Origin: Halichondria panicea
Taxonomy: Eukaryota; Porifera; Demospongiae; Suberitida; Halichondriidae
DNA: 64,000 bases
Reading direction: 5' to 3'
Assembly (NCBI RefSeq): GCF_963675165.1
Contig: NC_087384.1
Coordinates: 669,001-733,000, forward strand
Positions within the stretch are counted from its first letter, which is position 1, and the number at the start of each line of letters is the position of its first letter. The position numbers and the translations under genes were made by a program. Shown here piece after piece: positions 44,401 to 49,322 of the stretch. The notes below the pieces were generated by a model. That model saw only the letters and a program-made list of their open reading frames with translations. It was not told the origin of the DNA and did not search any database.

Positions 44401-46055
44401 ATAACCCCGACACTGACACCTGGGAGAGTGCCGGCTACATGAGGAGTGCTCGCTACAATGTTGCTGTGGCAACCGTACAACAAGACACAACTACGGAGGT
44501 CTACGTGCTAGGAGGAGAATTTGGAAGCACCAAACTGAAAATGACACCCAAGCTACATGTACAAACAGAAGCATGTACACGTACGCATGCTAAATCTAAA
44601 ATGACACCCAAGCTGCATACAAGTATTGAGCCAACGCCTACTGATAAAACACCAGCTAACTGGGACTGCTCCACAAGCATAATTGAAAAATGCACACTGT
44701 CAGATTGAAGCTATATGCACGTACGTACCAACTGTATACACTAGCTAGAAGCGCATACAAAACTACACGTATGTTATAGATTGTATTGTATTATAGCCAA
44801 AATGTTACTTATGAACCATAAATTGTACTCGGACAGTTGCTTTGATAATTGTTAGACCCCAGTTATAACCCACGATCACCTAAGGGCCTCGGGTTAATCA
44901 ACCAACAGAAAGTTTTCAAAAACAGGCTTAAAAATCAACTTTTATTTTAATATGCCATCTTATACATGTAGCTCTAGGTAAAATCATAAAATCAAACCCG
45001 TAATTATTATGGGCACTCAAAGGATGGATACACATTCGTTCCCTAGGTGATAGTGCTGACACTACACCCTCACACTATATTGTACATTCATTTATTATAC
45101 TGCATTTCAGGACATCTATTGTAATCAGGACAATTATTACTTGTGAATAATTACCGTAAACGTCTGTATTAAAGTACCCTCTAAATATAAGCACCACTCA
45201 AACATTTTTTAGTACATCGCAACAGTTAGTACATCGCAACAGTTAGTACATCGCAACAGTTAGTACATCGCAACAGTTAGTACATCGCTACAGTTAGTAC
45301 ATCGCTACAGTTAGTACATCGCAACAGTTAGTACATCGCTACAGTTAGTACATCGCAACAGTTAGTACAGTTATTTAGTGGTGCTTTAAAATTATTAATT
45401 CAGACGTTTACTAAGGTAATGCATTACCTGGAGAGCTTTTCCCTTAGCCTTCTCAAATCCCTCAGTGATGATCCTCGGGTGGAGTCCCTCAGAGACATAG
45501 AGGTCGGCTTGCTTCAGCAACTCTCCGATAATCAGCACATTGGAGGTGGTACCATCTCCCGTGATGTCATCCTGTGTGTGGAGTGGGTGGGGGTAGAGGT
45601 GTGTGAGTTGTGGAGTGGGTGGGGTAAATGTGTGAGGGTGGAGTGGGTGGAGCTTACCTGGGCCGTGGCTACTCTTGCAATCAGTGAAGCTGTGGGGTGT
45701 TGGATTTGCTGCAAGGAGATAGTTTATTTTTATTTTATTTTTTTTATTTTTTTATGCGTGTGGATAGTACACCAATATTTATACCAGTACTGACCATTTC
45801 ATGGAGCAAGACGTTGCCGTCTTTGGTCAGTTTAATGTCTCCAGCTCCAGACACAAGCCTGAGGGGGGAGGGTACGAAACCATTTAATTATCGGAACATT
45901 GGTGTACGGAATAACCACATTTTCATGGTTCCCTTGGGTCCCAGGTTTGTCCTGAGCACATCTTGCAGACCTCTGGCAGCTGAGATGTTCACTTGAAGTG
46001 CTTGAGCAGCTCTGGCGACCTCTGCCTTGGGATTTAGGGATTTTATTGCAGCCAT
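17419..46055 (-). CDS. CCT6: T-complex chaperonin subunit zeta (CCT6)
   Basis: Seventeen exons sum to 1608 nt, 535 aa. Exons 1-4 are 46055-45919, 45858-45795, 45708-45658 and 45571-45428. Exons 5-17 are 21268-21155, 20876-20770, 20415-20305, 20247-20133, 20057-20013, 19957-19875, 19636-19540, 19241-19175, 19033-18846, 18794-18708, 18006-17958, 17841-17769 and 17494-17419. The protein starts [20 protein letters not shown], contains the chaperonin motifs LGPKG, GDGTTSN and VVPGGGA, and ends [12 protein letters not shown]6 is one of eight subunits of the cytosolic TRiC ring that folds actin, tubulin and WD proteins. Exon 4 ends KALQ and exon 5 begins [12 protein letters not shown] in the same phase (0), as in other CCT6 proteins, so both halves belong to one gene. 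Intron 4 is about 24.2 kb and holds the kelch array on the other strand; all other introns are below 1 kb. Confidence 0.93.
18130..18500. repeat. Foldback repeat in CCT6 intron 14 (family F1)
   Basis: The left arm contains TTTTCTGAAAGCTT then GACCTTTCAAATGG; the right arm contains CATTTGAAAGGCC then AAGCTTTCAGAAAAT. The centre has ACCATGGATTATAGCCCATGG. Related copies lie at about 50690-50960 and 52860-53200. There is no reading frame. It behaves as a dispersed imperfect palindrome of about 330 bp. Confidence 0.85.
19315..19545. repeat. ~50-60-bp tandem repeats that include the CCT6 exon 11 donor
   Basis: Five tandem units contain GTGGGTGGGTGGTCTCAC, CACACCATGCTATCACATAT and neighbouring bases. 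The last unit contains the genuine donor of exon 11 (exon end 19540), and earlier units repeat the same boundary in decayed form (for example CTCACCAGCACACC at about 19440). Confidence 0.8.
21482..22654 (+). pseudogene. Kelch gene 1 (core type A), frameshifted
   Basis: Starts [20 protein letters not shown] and follows a type A core ([21 protein letters not shown]). The frame closes at 22258 within the variable linker. A second break is a 10-nt deletion in the otherwise invariant segment after GGRDKDN (about 22390), where other copies read NQPTSDVL. The rest of the C-terminal module is intact to KCTVN. At least two frame changes make it a pseudogene unless they are sequence errors. It lies 214 bp from CCT6 exon 5, at the edge of the array. 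Confidence 0.85.
22658..23110. other. Spacer with an echo of CCT6 exon 5
   Basis: At about 22884-22930 the stretch CACACTCTCTAACACCTGTGTATGTGTGGTGGA copies the CCT6 exon 5 acceptor region at 21253-21288. The minus-strand reading there is HTQVLESV, the same as the true exon start. The remainder is AT-rich spacer and presumed kelch-2 promoter. Confidence 0.75.
23111..24364 (+). CDS. Kelch-repeat propeller protein 2 (core type A)
   Basis: A single open exon of 417 aa starts [18 protein letters not shown]. The N-terminal blade reads [20 protein letters not shown]. The type A core includes [10 protein letters not shown], and the linker is Gly/Gln-rich and unusually long (about residues 138-170). 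The C-terminal module has the diglycine kelch motif [18 protein letters not shown], then [11 protein letters not shown] and [11 protein letters not shown], and ends [10 protein letters not shown]. No signal peptide, transmembrane segment, BTB or BACK domain is visible, so it is a kelch-only protein, probably cytosolic and possibly six-bladed. Kelch propellers bind other proteins; the partner is unknown. Confidence 0.85.
   Translation: MEDYSTHFQGTKVTLTNWVRLNNAPLLLPRASAVQWNDFVFVLASDDTALLYHRKHNIWSMLPKSPYSYFNLTPALTLHNGQILTMSANGEVSTFNPQLCRWAVLHDMRMEVGNRPRLLVSSNNILYSVVDFKTRVQQVQQEQGLHGGGLKLGRGPLGGVLPQNFGQQQASSRHTDSTVFLYNSKSKWVKINEIGSSPLKSAAVVDGTLFVLAGQDMFKLTLPAETKVAANPKLESNTKLATAAQTVTGLFSTQAGTRSPFGINAIPPQKVPRNQPVPQQVLQSATACASPMYAGSTLHAIKDTLFSFGGRDEDNQPTSDVLRYNPDTDTWESAGYMRSCRYNVAVATVQDTTMDVIVLGGSLGSSEHIMTQQVRPPSKPVVQDLFGNYGPQLVAPPSPSPPTWDNKTSIIEKCTVN
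24365..24961. other. Kelch 2-3 spacer, shared 3' and 5' array sequence
   Basis: The first part (GATAATTTCAATCATGTGATCC and following bases) recurs after kelch 6 (about 31010). The end carries the promoter class shared with kelch 7 and 14 (CAATCATGTGAT, then GCTAAAAATGG). No independent gene is visible. Confidence 0.6.
24962..26032 (+). CDS. Kelch-repeat propeller protein 3 (core type B)
   Basis: I choose the ATG at 24962 ([13 protein letters not shown]), because its context matches the start of kelch 7; an upstream in-frame ATG at 24908 falls in the shared promoter. This gives 356 aa. The N-terminal blade ([20 protein letters not shown]) and C-terminal module ([17 protein letters not shown]) are near-identical to the others. 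The core is type B, with [15 protein letters not shown] and [13 protein letters not shown]. It ends in [11 protein letters not shown]. In kelch 7 the ATG is followed by GTGAGTGACAAA, an intron donor; here the same bases read GCTAGTGACAAA, so the donor GT is lost and the sequence is read as protein. Confidence 0.85.
   Translation: MASDKKSKAVLRFHKSPVAINIRLKTTVTLTNWVRLNNAPLLLPRASAVQWNDYIFVLASDGTALLYHATNAMWSVLISCNETLPPEGPPPLALYKGEVITVSINGTVLCYSKRASQWKECPELKMDLKYSYIHSIAMMSDRNNLYVIMYYGSRSNPIYGSQACHVFSYSSGHSWEKISDMEAPRSITFKSAALAGSSLYIQSGKKIHKLAIEGLKTAELVPELSPAKKQKTEEFVQMTSPNMPPLKGSTLHAINNELFSFGGRDENNQPTSDVLRYNPDTDTWESAGYLRSARYNVAVANVEIDTKKEVFVLGGSFGSKSLQTPLKVHAPSTISSTTSSNDDWECSTSMMEKCVV
26215..26291 (+). 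promoter_or_regulatory. Shared kelch 5' cassette (with kelch 4)
   Basis: The block GAATTCACTCACTGCAAC, then ACACGATTAGTTACACCCAC, then CACGAAACAAGAGC, precedes the ATG-only exon. It recurs before kelch 10 (about 37080-37152), kelch 11 (about 38435-38512) and kelch 13 (about 41573-41648), each of a different core type. It is the presumed core promoter and 5' UTR. Confidence 0.7.
26292..27567 (+). pseudogene. Kelch gene 4 (core type A), frameshifted
   Basis: The first exon ends with ATG at 26292-26294, followed at once by the donor GTAAGT; exon 2 starts at 26358 with GCTTCACTAGACCC, in frame ([12 protein letters not shown]). The type A core is open to 26972, where a stop follows [10 protein letters not shown]. 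The linker continues in a second frame ([16 protein letters not shown]), and the C-terminal module is open in a third frame to KCTVN. At least two frameshifts separate the parts. Sequence outside these is well preserved, so inactivation looks recent. Confidence 0.85.
27836..29088. repeat. Compound inverted duplication around kelch relic 5
   Basis: Arm A (about 27836-28035) reappears inverted at about 28708-28907. Arm B' (about 28525-28706) reappears inverted at about 28908-29088. The order is A, kelch 5 fragment, B', A', B; B' and B form a long inverted repeat with A' as the loop. Arm B derives from a kelch 3' end (TERAVESD then KMHSQ in the plus direction). Arm identity looks very high by eye. 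Confidence 0.85.
28253..28530 (+). pseudogene. Kelch gene 5, internally deleted relic
   Basis: The start (ATGGATACACACTCTCC) and N-terminal blade to APP are present, with an extra C in the C-run. The sequence then jumps straight into the C-terminal module just before the GGRD site, in another frame, so the entire core and linker are missing. The module runs to VIVLGGS and is cut by the inverted duplication at about 28525. Confidence 0.9.
29089..29795. other. Array spacer
   Basis: AT-rich DNA. About 29520-29585 resembles 22830-22890 of the first spacer. The last 60 bp (ACACAACAGAAGTCAAG before the ATG) match the 5' end of kelch 5. No gene is visible. Confidence 0.5.
29796..30938 (+). CDS. Kelch-repeat propeller protein 6 (core type A)
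   Basis: A single open exon of 380 aa starts [19 protein letters not shown]. Type A core features are [20 protein letters not shown] and [12 protein letters not shown]. The linker after VQQQH is Gly-rich (about residues 143-165). The C-terminal module [18 protein letters not shown] is intact and the protein ends [10 protein letters not shown]. As in the other copies there is no targeting signal. It is one of the complete copies and lacks the 5' intron. Confidence 0.85.
   Translation: MDTYSPTSSKKSKVTLTNWVRLNNAPLLLPRASAVQWNDYVFVLARDGTALLYHSKHNMWSMVSKSPYTSVNLAPALTLHNSRILTMSVNGEVSTFDSQLCQWTMVKDMNMSEGRGPRIIASDNNILYSVVDFKSQVQQQHVIGGIRLVGGGGLQLGGGLYQQASECTVFSYDPSSKWEKICEIGSSPLKSAAVVGRTLFVQAGEKMFKLTMPAQLKMATNQKIDDFSKPITTGLNFGFPPPQRLLHSATACASPTYAGSTLHAIKDTLFSFGGRDGDNQPTSDVLRYNPDTDTWESAGYMRSCRYNVAVATAQDTTMDVIVLGGSLGSSAHIMTQRLNPPSEHVVQSQPCSGLQLGTSPPPSPPTWDNKTSIIEKCTFN
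31098..31257. mobile_element. MITE-like element, TACCGTATAGCGGGT ends (family M1)
   Basis: Left end TACCGTATAGCGGGTGTATT pairs with right end AATATACCCGCTATACGATA. About 160 bp, no coding sequence. A relative with the same GTATAGCGGGT termini is at 33612-33821. Confidence 0.8.
31540..32755 (+). pseudogene. Kelch gene 7 (core type C), one-base frame break near the start
   Basis: ATG at 31540-31542 is followed directly by the donor GTGAGT; exon 2 begins at 31596 ([13 protein letters not shown]). In the A-run at 31634-31641 one base fewer is present than needed, compared with kelch 14, so the frame meets TGA two codons later. From 31643 the rest is open for 370 codons: N-blade [18 protein letters not shown], type C core ([27 protein letters not shown]), C-module [14 protein letters not shown], end [10 protein letters not shown]. 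The break is in a homopolymer and may be an assembly or sequencing error; if so this is an intact gene. Confidence 0.75.
32756..33429. other. Array spacer containing a 135-bp hairpin element
   Basis: No gene is visible. At 33048-33182 GTTAGACACTGTTTTG pairs with CAAAACAGTGTCTAAC, and the arms continue inward (TTTAGAAGCCC with GGGCTTCTAAA, TTTAGTACCC with GGATACTAAA) to a TCGCTACGCTCG loop. This is a near-perfect foldback MITE. Confidence 0.85.
33430..33480 (+). pseudogene. Kelch 5'-end relic
   Basis: ATGGCGTCCAAGATGGATAC and the following CACTCCTCCCCCCTCC match the first codons of kelch 5, 6 and 9, then homology stops within GAAGGTG. It is a start without a body. Confidence 0.75.
33612..33821. 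mobile_element. MITE-like element, family M1, 210 bp
   Basis: Left end TATCGTATAGCGGGTAATTT pairs with right end AAATTACCCGCTATACGGTA. The inner arms also pair (TCGTGGGGTAAAA with TTTTACCCCACGA). No coding sequence. Confidence 0.85.
33934..34961 (+). pseudogene. Kelch gene 8 (core type C), frameshifted and without a start exon
   Basis: Exon 2 begins at 33934 after a good acceptor (TCTAACACAG), with the [12 protein letters not shown] lead, but the ATG-GTAAGT exon expected upstream is not recognisable. The invariant Trp of SAVQWNDY is Cys here. The type C core is open to 34464; from about 34430 the frame changes to the one that carries [13 protein letters not shown] and the complete C-terminal module ([14 protein letters not shown]) to EKCAVE. 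A deletion relative to kelch 7 explains the shift. Confidence 0.8.
34962..35312. promoter_or_regulatory. Kelch 9 upstream region, similar to kelch 1 upstream
   Basis: About 35150-35300 (GAAGAGGCTTTTTTACAGAAG, then TTTAAATAGAATTCATAA, then ATGGGCGAGCC) matches 21320-21480, between CCT6 exon 5 and kelch 1. The two genes therefore share a 5' region. Confidence 0.7.
35313..36455 (+). CDS. Kelch-repeat propeller protein 9 (core type A)
   Basis: A single open exon of 380 aa starts [19 protein letters not shown]. The type A core includes [20 protein letters not shown] and [12 protein letters not shown]. The linker after QVQQEYEQI is short and unlike those of kelch 2 and 6. The C-module is [18 protein letters not shown], with the end region TERAVESD then SIVEKCTVN; that end is the source-type of inverted arm B at 28908. 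No targeting signals. Confidence 0.85.
   Translation: MDTHSPTSSQKSKVTLTNWVRLSNAPLLLSRASAVQWNDYVFVLASDGRALFYHSKHNIWSMLPKSPYTSANLAPALTLYKGRILTTSVNGEMSTFDSQLCQWTVVKDLNLFEGSGPRIIASDNNILYSVVDFKTQVQQEYEQIRRSDNFRQVSYKHTECTVFSYDPSSKWEKICEIGSSPLKSAAVVGGTLFVHAGQDMFKLTQPVQPEVAANPKLEINTILPSAQTTTELNFGMQALAVSHTGINAHNIPRNLPPQGQLQSATACASPTYAGSTLHAIKETLFSFGGRDKDNQPTSDVLRYNPDTDTWESAGYMRSARYNVAVAIVQDTIIDVIVLGGSFGSSEHIMTERAVESDSKTTPIRPPWNNMTSIVEKCTVN
36456..37152. other. Array spacer with a 27-bp kelch relic
   Basis: At 36724-36750 the bases CACGTCTTTGTGCTAGCTAG reproduce the VFVLAS stretch of the N-terminal blade, isolated in non-coding DNA. The end of the spacer is the shared 5' cassette. Otherwise no gene. 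Confidence 0.65.
37153..38254 (+). CDS. Kelch-repeat gene 10 (core type B), start disrupted
   Basis: The cassette ATG at 37153-37155 is followed by the donor GTAAGT, but the acceptor seen in kelch 4, 11 and 13 is deleted, and a 25-bp near-palindrome (AGGACGTAC with CACGTCCT arms) is inserted in the lead region. Splicing the ATG to the AGs I tried gives an early stop or wrong frame. From 37268 the body is open for 328 codons: [17 protein letters not shown], type B core ([25 protein letters not shown]), C-module [14 protein letters not shown], end TSMMEKCPV. The body is preserved, so either another start is used or the loss is recent. Confidence 0.7.
38384..38432. repeat. Short hairpin, AATACACTTCCC arms
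   Basis: AATACACTTCCC (38384-38395) pairs with GGGAAGTGTATT (38421-38432). Decayed relatives lie near 36850 and 40800 (ACAAGGAATAC, AATACATTTCC), also after type B kelch genes. Confidence 0.65.
38513..39180 (+). pseudogene. Kelch gene 11 (core type C), truncated
   Basis: ATG at 38513-38515 ends exon 1; exon 2 starts at 38601 in frame with the [12 protein letters not shown] lead and N-blade. The type C core stops at 38867 within HKGKVVTLF, where foreign sequence begins (about 38870-39145). Only the last bases of a kelch gene (CATTATAGAGAAATGCACAGTC region, 39148-39180) return. The insert contains GTGTCGTACCTCCTCTAG, also present at the end of the element in PSPH intron 5, which suggests a transposon-linked deletion. 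Confidence 0.85.
39557..40641 (+). CDS. Kelch-repeat propeller protein 12 (core type B)
   Basis: ATG at 39557-39559 is followed by the donor GTAGGT; the acceptor TTCATAG precedes exon 2 at 39622, which reads [18 protein letters not shown] in frame. Together 340 aa. The lead peptide is unlike the other copies, and the invariant KVTLTNW is here TIELTNW. The type B core has [12 protein letters not shown] and [13 protein letters not shown]. The C-module is [17 protein letters not shown]. The end is longer than usual ([11 protein letters not shown]). No targeting signal; complete copy. Confidence 0.82.
40642..41648. repeat. Array spacer with a dispersed repeat (family R1)
   Basis: About 40980-41515 contains a repeat-like unit sharing CTATAGGCTTCTAG and a GCTAGCT...GGTAGCTGCAA...GAGCTGCA run with 58640-58980 in HPD intron 7. 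No protein match is recognisable. The end of the spacer (41573-41648) is the shared kelch 5' cassette. Confidence 0.6.
41649..42761 (+). CDS. Kelch-repeat propeller protein 13 (core type D)
   Basis: ATG at 41649-41651, donor GTAAGT, and exon 2 from 41715 in frame ([12 protein letters not shown]); 349 aa. The type D core is distinct: [29 protein letters not shown], then [15 protein letters not shown]. The linker ends in [20 protein letters not shown], also found in kelch 14. The C-module has [14 protein letters not shown] (His in place of Arg), [15 protein letters not shown], a Thr/Gln/Ala-rich tail and [14 protein letters not shown] complete copy with the same 5' cassette as kelch 4, 10 and 11. 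Confidence 0.85.
42762..43446. other. Spacer and kelch 14 promoter
   Basis: No gene is visible. The last 80 bp (CACATGACACAATCAATCAT, then GCTCAAATTTCAGAAGCTAAA) match the region before kelch 7 and, in part, kelch 3, so they define a second promoter class in the array. Confidence 0.6.
43447..44708 (+). CDS. Kelch-repeat propeller protein 14 (core type D)
   Basis: ATG at 43447-43449 is followed by GTAATC; exon 2 starts at 43683 in frame ([16 protein letters not shown]), giving 342 aa. The N-blade has one change (PLLQPRA). The type D core has [17 protein letters not shown] and [11 protein letters not shown], then [20 protein letters not shown] and [14 protein letters not shown]. The tail repeats a KMTPKLH motif and ends [12 protein letters not shown]. 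It uses the kelch 7 promoter class with a different core from kelch 7. Complete copy and the last of the array, about 720 bp from CCT6 exon 4. Confidence 0.85.
45151..45419. mobile_element. Inverted-repeat element with 17-bp minisatellite, abutting the CCT6 exon 4 donor
   Basis: Nine tandem units of AGTACATCGCAACAGTT (45211-45363, A/T variants at one position) lie between inverted ends: left TTACCGTAAACGTCTGTATT ... AAGCACCACT and right AGTGGTGCTT ... CAGACGTTTACTAAGGTAA. The right end is 8 nt from the last base of CCT6 exon 4 (45428), and the donor lies in GGTAATGCATTACC, itself a palindrome. Confidence 0.85.
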
Positions 46056-46274
46056 TGCTAATCAATACTTCACAATCTCTGCCACGTGGTGACCCACCCA
46101 TCTTTTGCCAGCAGGCTCTGTTTTGCGCATGCGCGATAATGTGGTGCGCTTCATTAATTAATACCTCTCTTCACCAGAAAAGAAAGTGAAGCCGAAACCT
46201 TAAGAATTAAGTAGTTTTACGGCATACAGACAAGCTAAAACTCTCTCCAGTGCAAGATATTATATCAAGGAATC
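46056..46274. promoter_or_regulatory. Head-to-head promoter, CCT6 / malectin
   Basis: 219 bp lie between the two start codons. The region contains GCGCATGCGCGA (an NRF1-like palindromic core) at about 46123-46135. No TATA box is clear. Confidence 0.6.
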
Positions 46275-47745
46275 ATGTTTGTCAGTTTAAAATGGCTACT
46301 GCAGGTAGTTCAAGTCTCGTGTGTGGTCTCCTTCCTTCTAACCTTACAGCCACAAGTAACTCATGCCTACAATGTCGTCTATGCTCTCAACTGTGGAGGA
46401 TCAAAGCTCACTGACTCATACGGCATACGCTATAAAGCTGACAACAGTAAAGTCGGGATACCGTCAGAGTTTGGCAAAACACTCATCATATCTCGTACTC
46501 GACCTGACGACATGATGCTGTATCAGACGGAGAGATATCACACTTCGTCATTCAGCTACGATGTCCCGATAAATAGCGATGGAGAATACGTGCTTATATT
46601 GAAGTTTGCAGAGGTGTACTTCACCTACCCTGGTGGGAAGGTGGGTCTCATAGGTGCTAGTATAGTCAAAGAGTTCCGTGCTGTAAATACCTTGTACTAA
46701 TACAAGCAAATGAATAACTTCAAAAAATAATCTAATTTCCTGGTTTTGATGGGATATGCGTTTACATAATTCACATAGTCTATAATTCGCACACGCACAT
46801 TCGCAGGTGTTTGATGTGGTGTTGAACCAGCAGCACACAGTGGTGCCTGGACTGGATATATTCTCCAGGGTTGGAAAGGCAGCTGCTCACGATGAAGTGG
46901 TCCCCTTCACAGTGGAGGGGGGACAGTTGACAGTGGGAGAGGAATCGAGCGACTTCGATGGCAACCTCAACATTGAGTTCTCAAAGGTAGCCATTAATTG
47001 CTGTATGATATAAATCTCCTGACTGTATCAATTACCCTTGATAAATGCTATTACAGCCTTCACTTTCATTATCATCATTTCTTATAGCATCTGTATAGGC
47101 TTACACATGTAGTTTTTTGTGCAAACTGATTGATGATGATGATTTTGTTTCTCCCTCTCTACACAGGGAAGTGCTGACAACCCCAAGTGCAACGCCATTG
47201 TCGTCTTGAAAGGACCACTAGAACCACACGGTAAGTACAGCACTACACCGCCTTACACAAGATCACAATTAAATATTAAAAATTAGGTGAATTGAGTGTA
47301 ATACATGTACAATAGATGAGCATATCAAGGTTATAAGTAGCAAGCCCTATAGCTGAAGTATACATGTATGTAGTAGTGCTTGTGGAGTAAATGATTGGTG
47401 ATGTCGTGAATTTAATCTATATACAGTACCAAAACCTAATCATCACAGCCTCAGTACATGCTCACACACATACGCCTTTCACTCCCTCACACTCTTCACA
47501 CTCCTCACACCCTCCACCCCCTCACAGATCTCCCTGCCATCCCTCCCATGCAAGAGTCGGAACCAGAGGATATGGACTCTGAAAACGACGACTCAGTAGA
47601 AGAAGAACAAGAGTCCAAGTTCAAGCGAACCTCGGGTCCAAAGGTCACAGATCCATATGCCTCTGATGACAGCTGGTTTATGCCTATCACCATAGCGATA
47701 GCTGTGTTTCTACCAGTTTTATTCTGTCTGTGTAGAGTTAGGTGA
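46275..47745 (+). CDS. MLEC: Malectin (ER membrane diglucosyl-lectin)
   Basis: Exons 46275-46640, 46807-46986, 47167-47230 and 47528-47745 give 275 aa in frame. A hydrophobic signal peptide (about residues 1-35) ends near THA. The malectin domain starts VVYALNCGG and includes YTF-type sheet segments, ILKFAEVYF, FDVVLNQQHTV and AAAHDEVVPF. An acidic, Glu/Asp-rich linker (ESEPEDMDSENDDSVEEEQE) leads to GPKVTDPYASDDS and a C-terminal transmembrane helix ending FCLCRVR, as in vertebrate malectin. The family binds Glc2-N-glycans in the ER lumen together with ribophorin I. It shares a promoter region with CCT6, another protein-folding gene. Confidence 0.95.
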
Positions 47746-48038
47746 ACTCTCTAGGTCTAGTTAATTAATTAAATCACTGTCTAATAATTATCATTATTCA
47801 ATTATTTTATGAAGTGAAAATGTATCTTGTGAAGTGAAGCATGTCAAGGTGTACCGTAAACACACTATAGCTATGTATATACAATGAATGTGAATATGTA
47901 CAAAATGAAATGTGATATATGAAACATCATTGTATATAACTTTGGAAAAAGCACTAAGCTTGAGGAGTCATGTAATAATTATATAAAAATGAAATAATTA
48001 TGTTGTTCTGTGTGAAAATAATTATGGTATTTATACAA
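47746..48038. other. Convergent 3' region, malectin / TLCD3-like
   Basis: AT-rich 3' UTR sequence on both strands; no gene or clear structure. Confidence 0.5.
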
Positions 48039-49322
48039 CTATTTCAGTTTCTGTTGAGATCTTCTCCTGCAGTGTGAGCTGACGGCTATTCTGAGTAGAG
48101 AGAGGAACCAATATAATTGGAGCACAAAGAGTACGCTGTTGAAGAAATGGCAGAGAGGGGTCATGGTGGATAGTGCAGAGGGTAGGTCCCAGCTGTGGCG
48201 TTGGGCAGTGTAGAGTAGCATGATGAGGGGGATGTTGGCCACTCGCGCTAGGAAGAATATGGGAAGGAGGGCTAGTCCGGTTAGCCGATAGGGGAGGGAG
48301 TGATCCAGGCCAACCTGTGTGTGCGTGTGTGTGCGTGTGTGTGCGTGAGAAGGGAAGTTTGTGTGTACTTAGGTATAAATTACTAATGAAAGTCCGTGAA
48401 ACATGTTATTAAGTTGGCTTGGCCTCATATTATGTACTTAATATTATGCAATAATCTCGCCTAACATGTCTAATCACTATGTCTAACAGTTCTAACTATT
48501 GACTCACCAGTCTGAGGATCTTGACTATAGAGAGTAGAGGTGTACTCAGCTCCTGGGCAATGAAAGCTCCCAGCACAAAGTCACCCTTACCACCACGAGC
48601 ATTGATATTCTGCACCACACATAGTTCAATGTATTGTGCTTTTCTTCTACAACTCTAAGCATACATACGGATACCCAAAACACTATACTCACCACTGTGA
48701 GGGGGTAGCCTATACAGAGCAGTAACAGATGGTGTACAACCATTGACCATCTCCCACGTATGAACCTAGTGACAGTCTGAGTGGTTGAAAGGCCATGGAG
48801 CCGTCTCCTGAGTCTATACGAGGTGAACATGGTATAGAGGTCCAACAGGTAGTACGAGGCTCCAAAGTGGGCGAATGGGACCAACACCCAGGACCTGAGA
48901 GGAGGTGATTCATTGAGAGATATAATTATGATGATTTGATGCTTACCGTTGGCTGATGACGTCCCCTTTAGATTGGTACATGACAATCAGGCCAAACACA
49001 GATGCTAGCGGAGCGAATAGCAGACCAACAATCCTATAGAGATGTGATCATAATCTAATTTATATCATACATTTATTATTACTCACAATTGTGCTATCTC
49101 AGCTAGGTCTCCCTCAGACACAAATCTAGGCTCCTTGTGCTCGACATCAGTTCTTATACCATTTATGCCATTTCTTTGTGAGTGCCTTTTTTCCTCTTGT
49201 TTGAACTGAACTTCAGCTCCCAACAAATACCTACAGATCCATTTAGCCAGGAGCACTCGAGATAGACCATACAAGGCGCTGTGGAAGACAAGACTAAAGA
49301 TACTCAGCCACACACTCAACAT
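48039..49322 (-). CDS. TLC-domain protein, TLCD3 (FAM57)-like
   Basis: Exons 49322-49087, 49033-48947, 48894-48693, 48609-48508 and 48314-48039 give 300 aa with consistent phases. Several hydrophobic segments are present. The TLC core includes FAHFGASYYLLDLY, then VVHHLLLLCIGYPLTV with the conserved His pair, then RGGKGDFVLGAFIAQELSTP, which matches TLCD3A/B (FAM57) closely. A basic C-terminus (RRRSQQKLK) follows the last helix. TLC proteins act on or in membranes of the ER and plasma membrane; TLCD3B is linked to ceramide synthesis, but catalysis by this protein is not shown by sequence. Its start lies 103 bp from that of CCDC157. Confidence 0.85.

Noticed and set aside
21482-44708. CaaX prenylation box at kelch C-termini (CTVN, CAVE)
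   Set aside because: Other copies end CVV, CPV, CTLSD or CAVVQSY, so the position from the end is not kept and the last residue does not fit.
45211-45369. CRISPR-like array
   Set aside because: Units of 17 bp are directly adjacent with no unique spacers, in an animal intron; it is a minisatellite.
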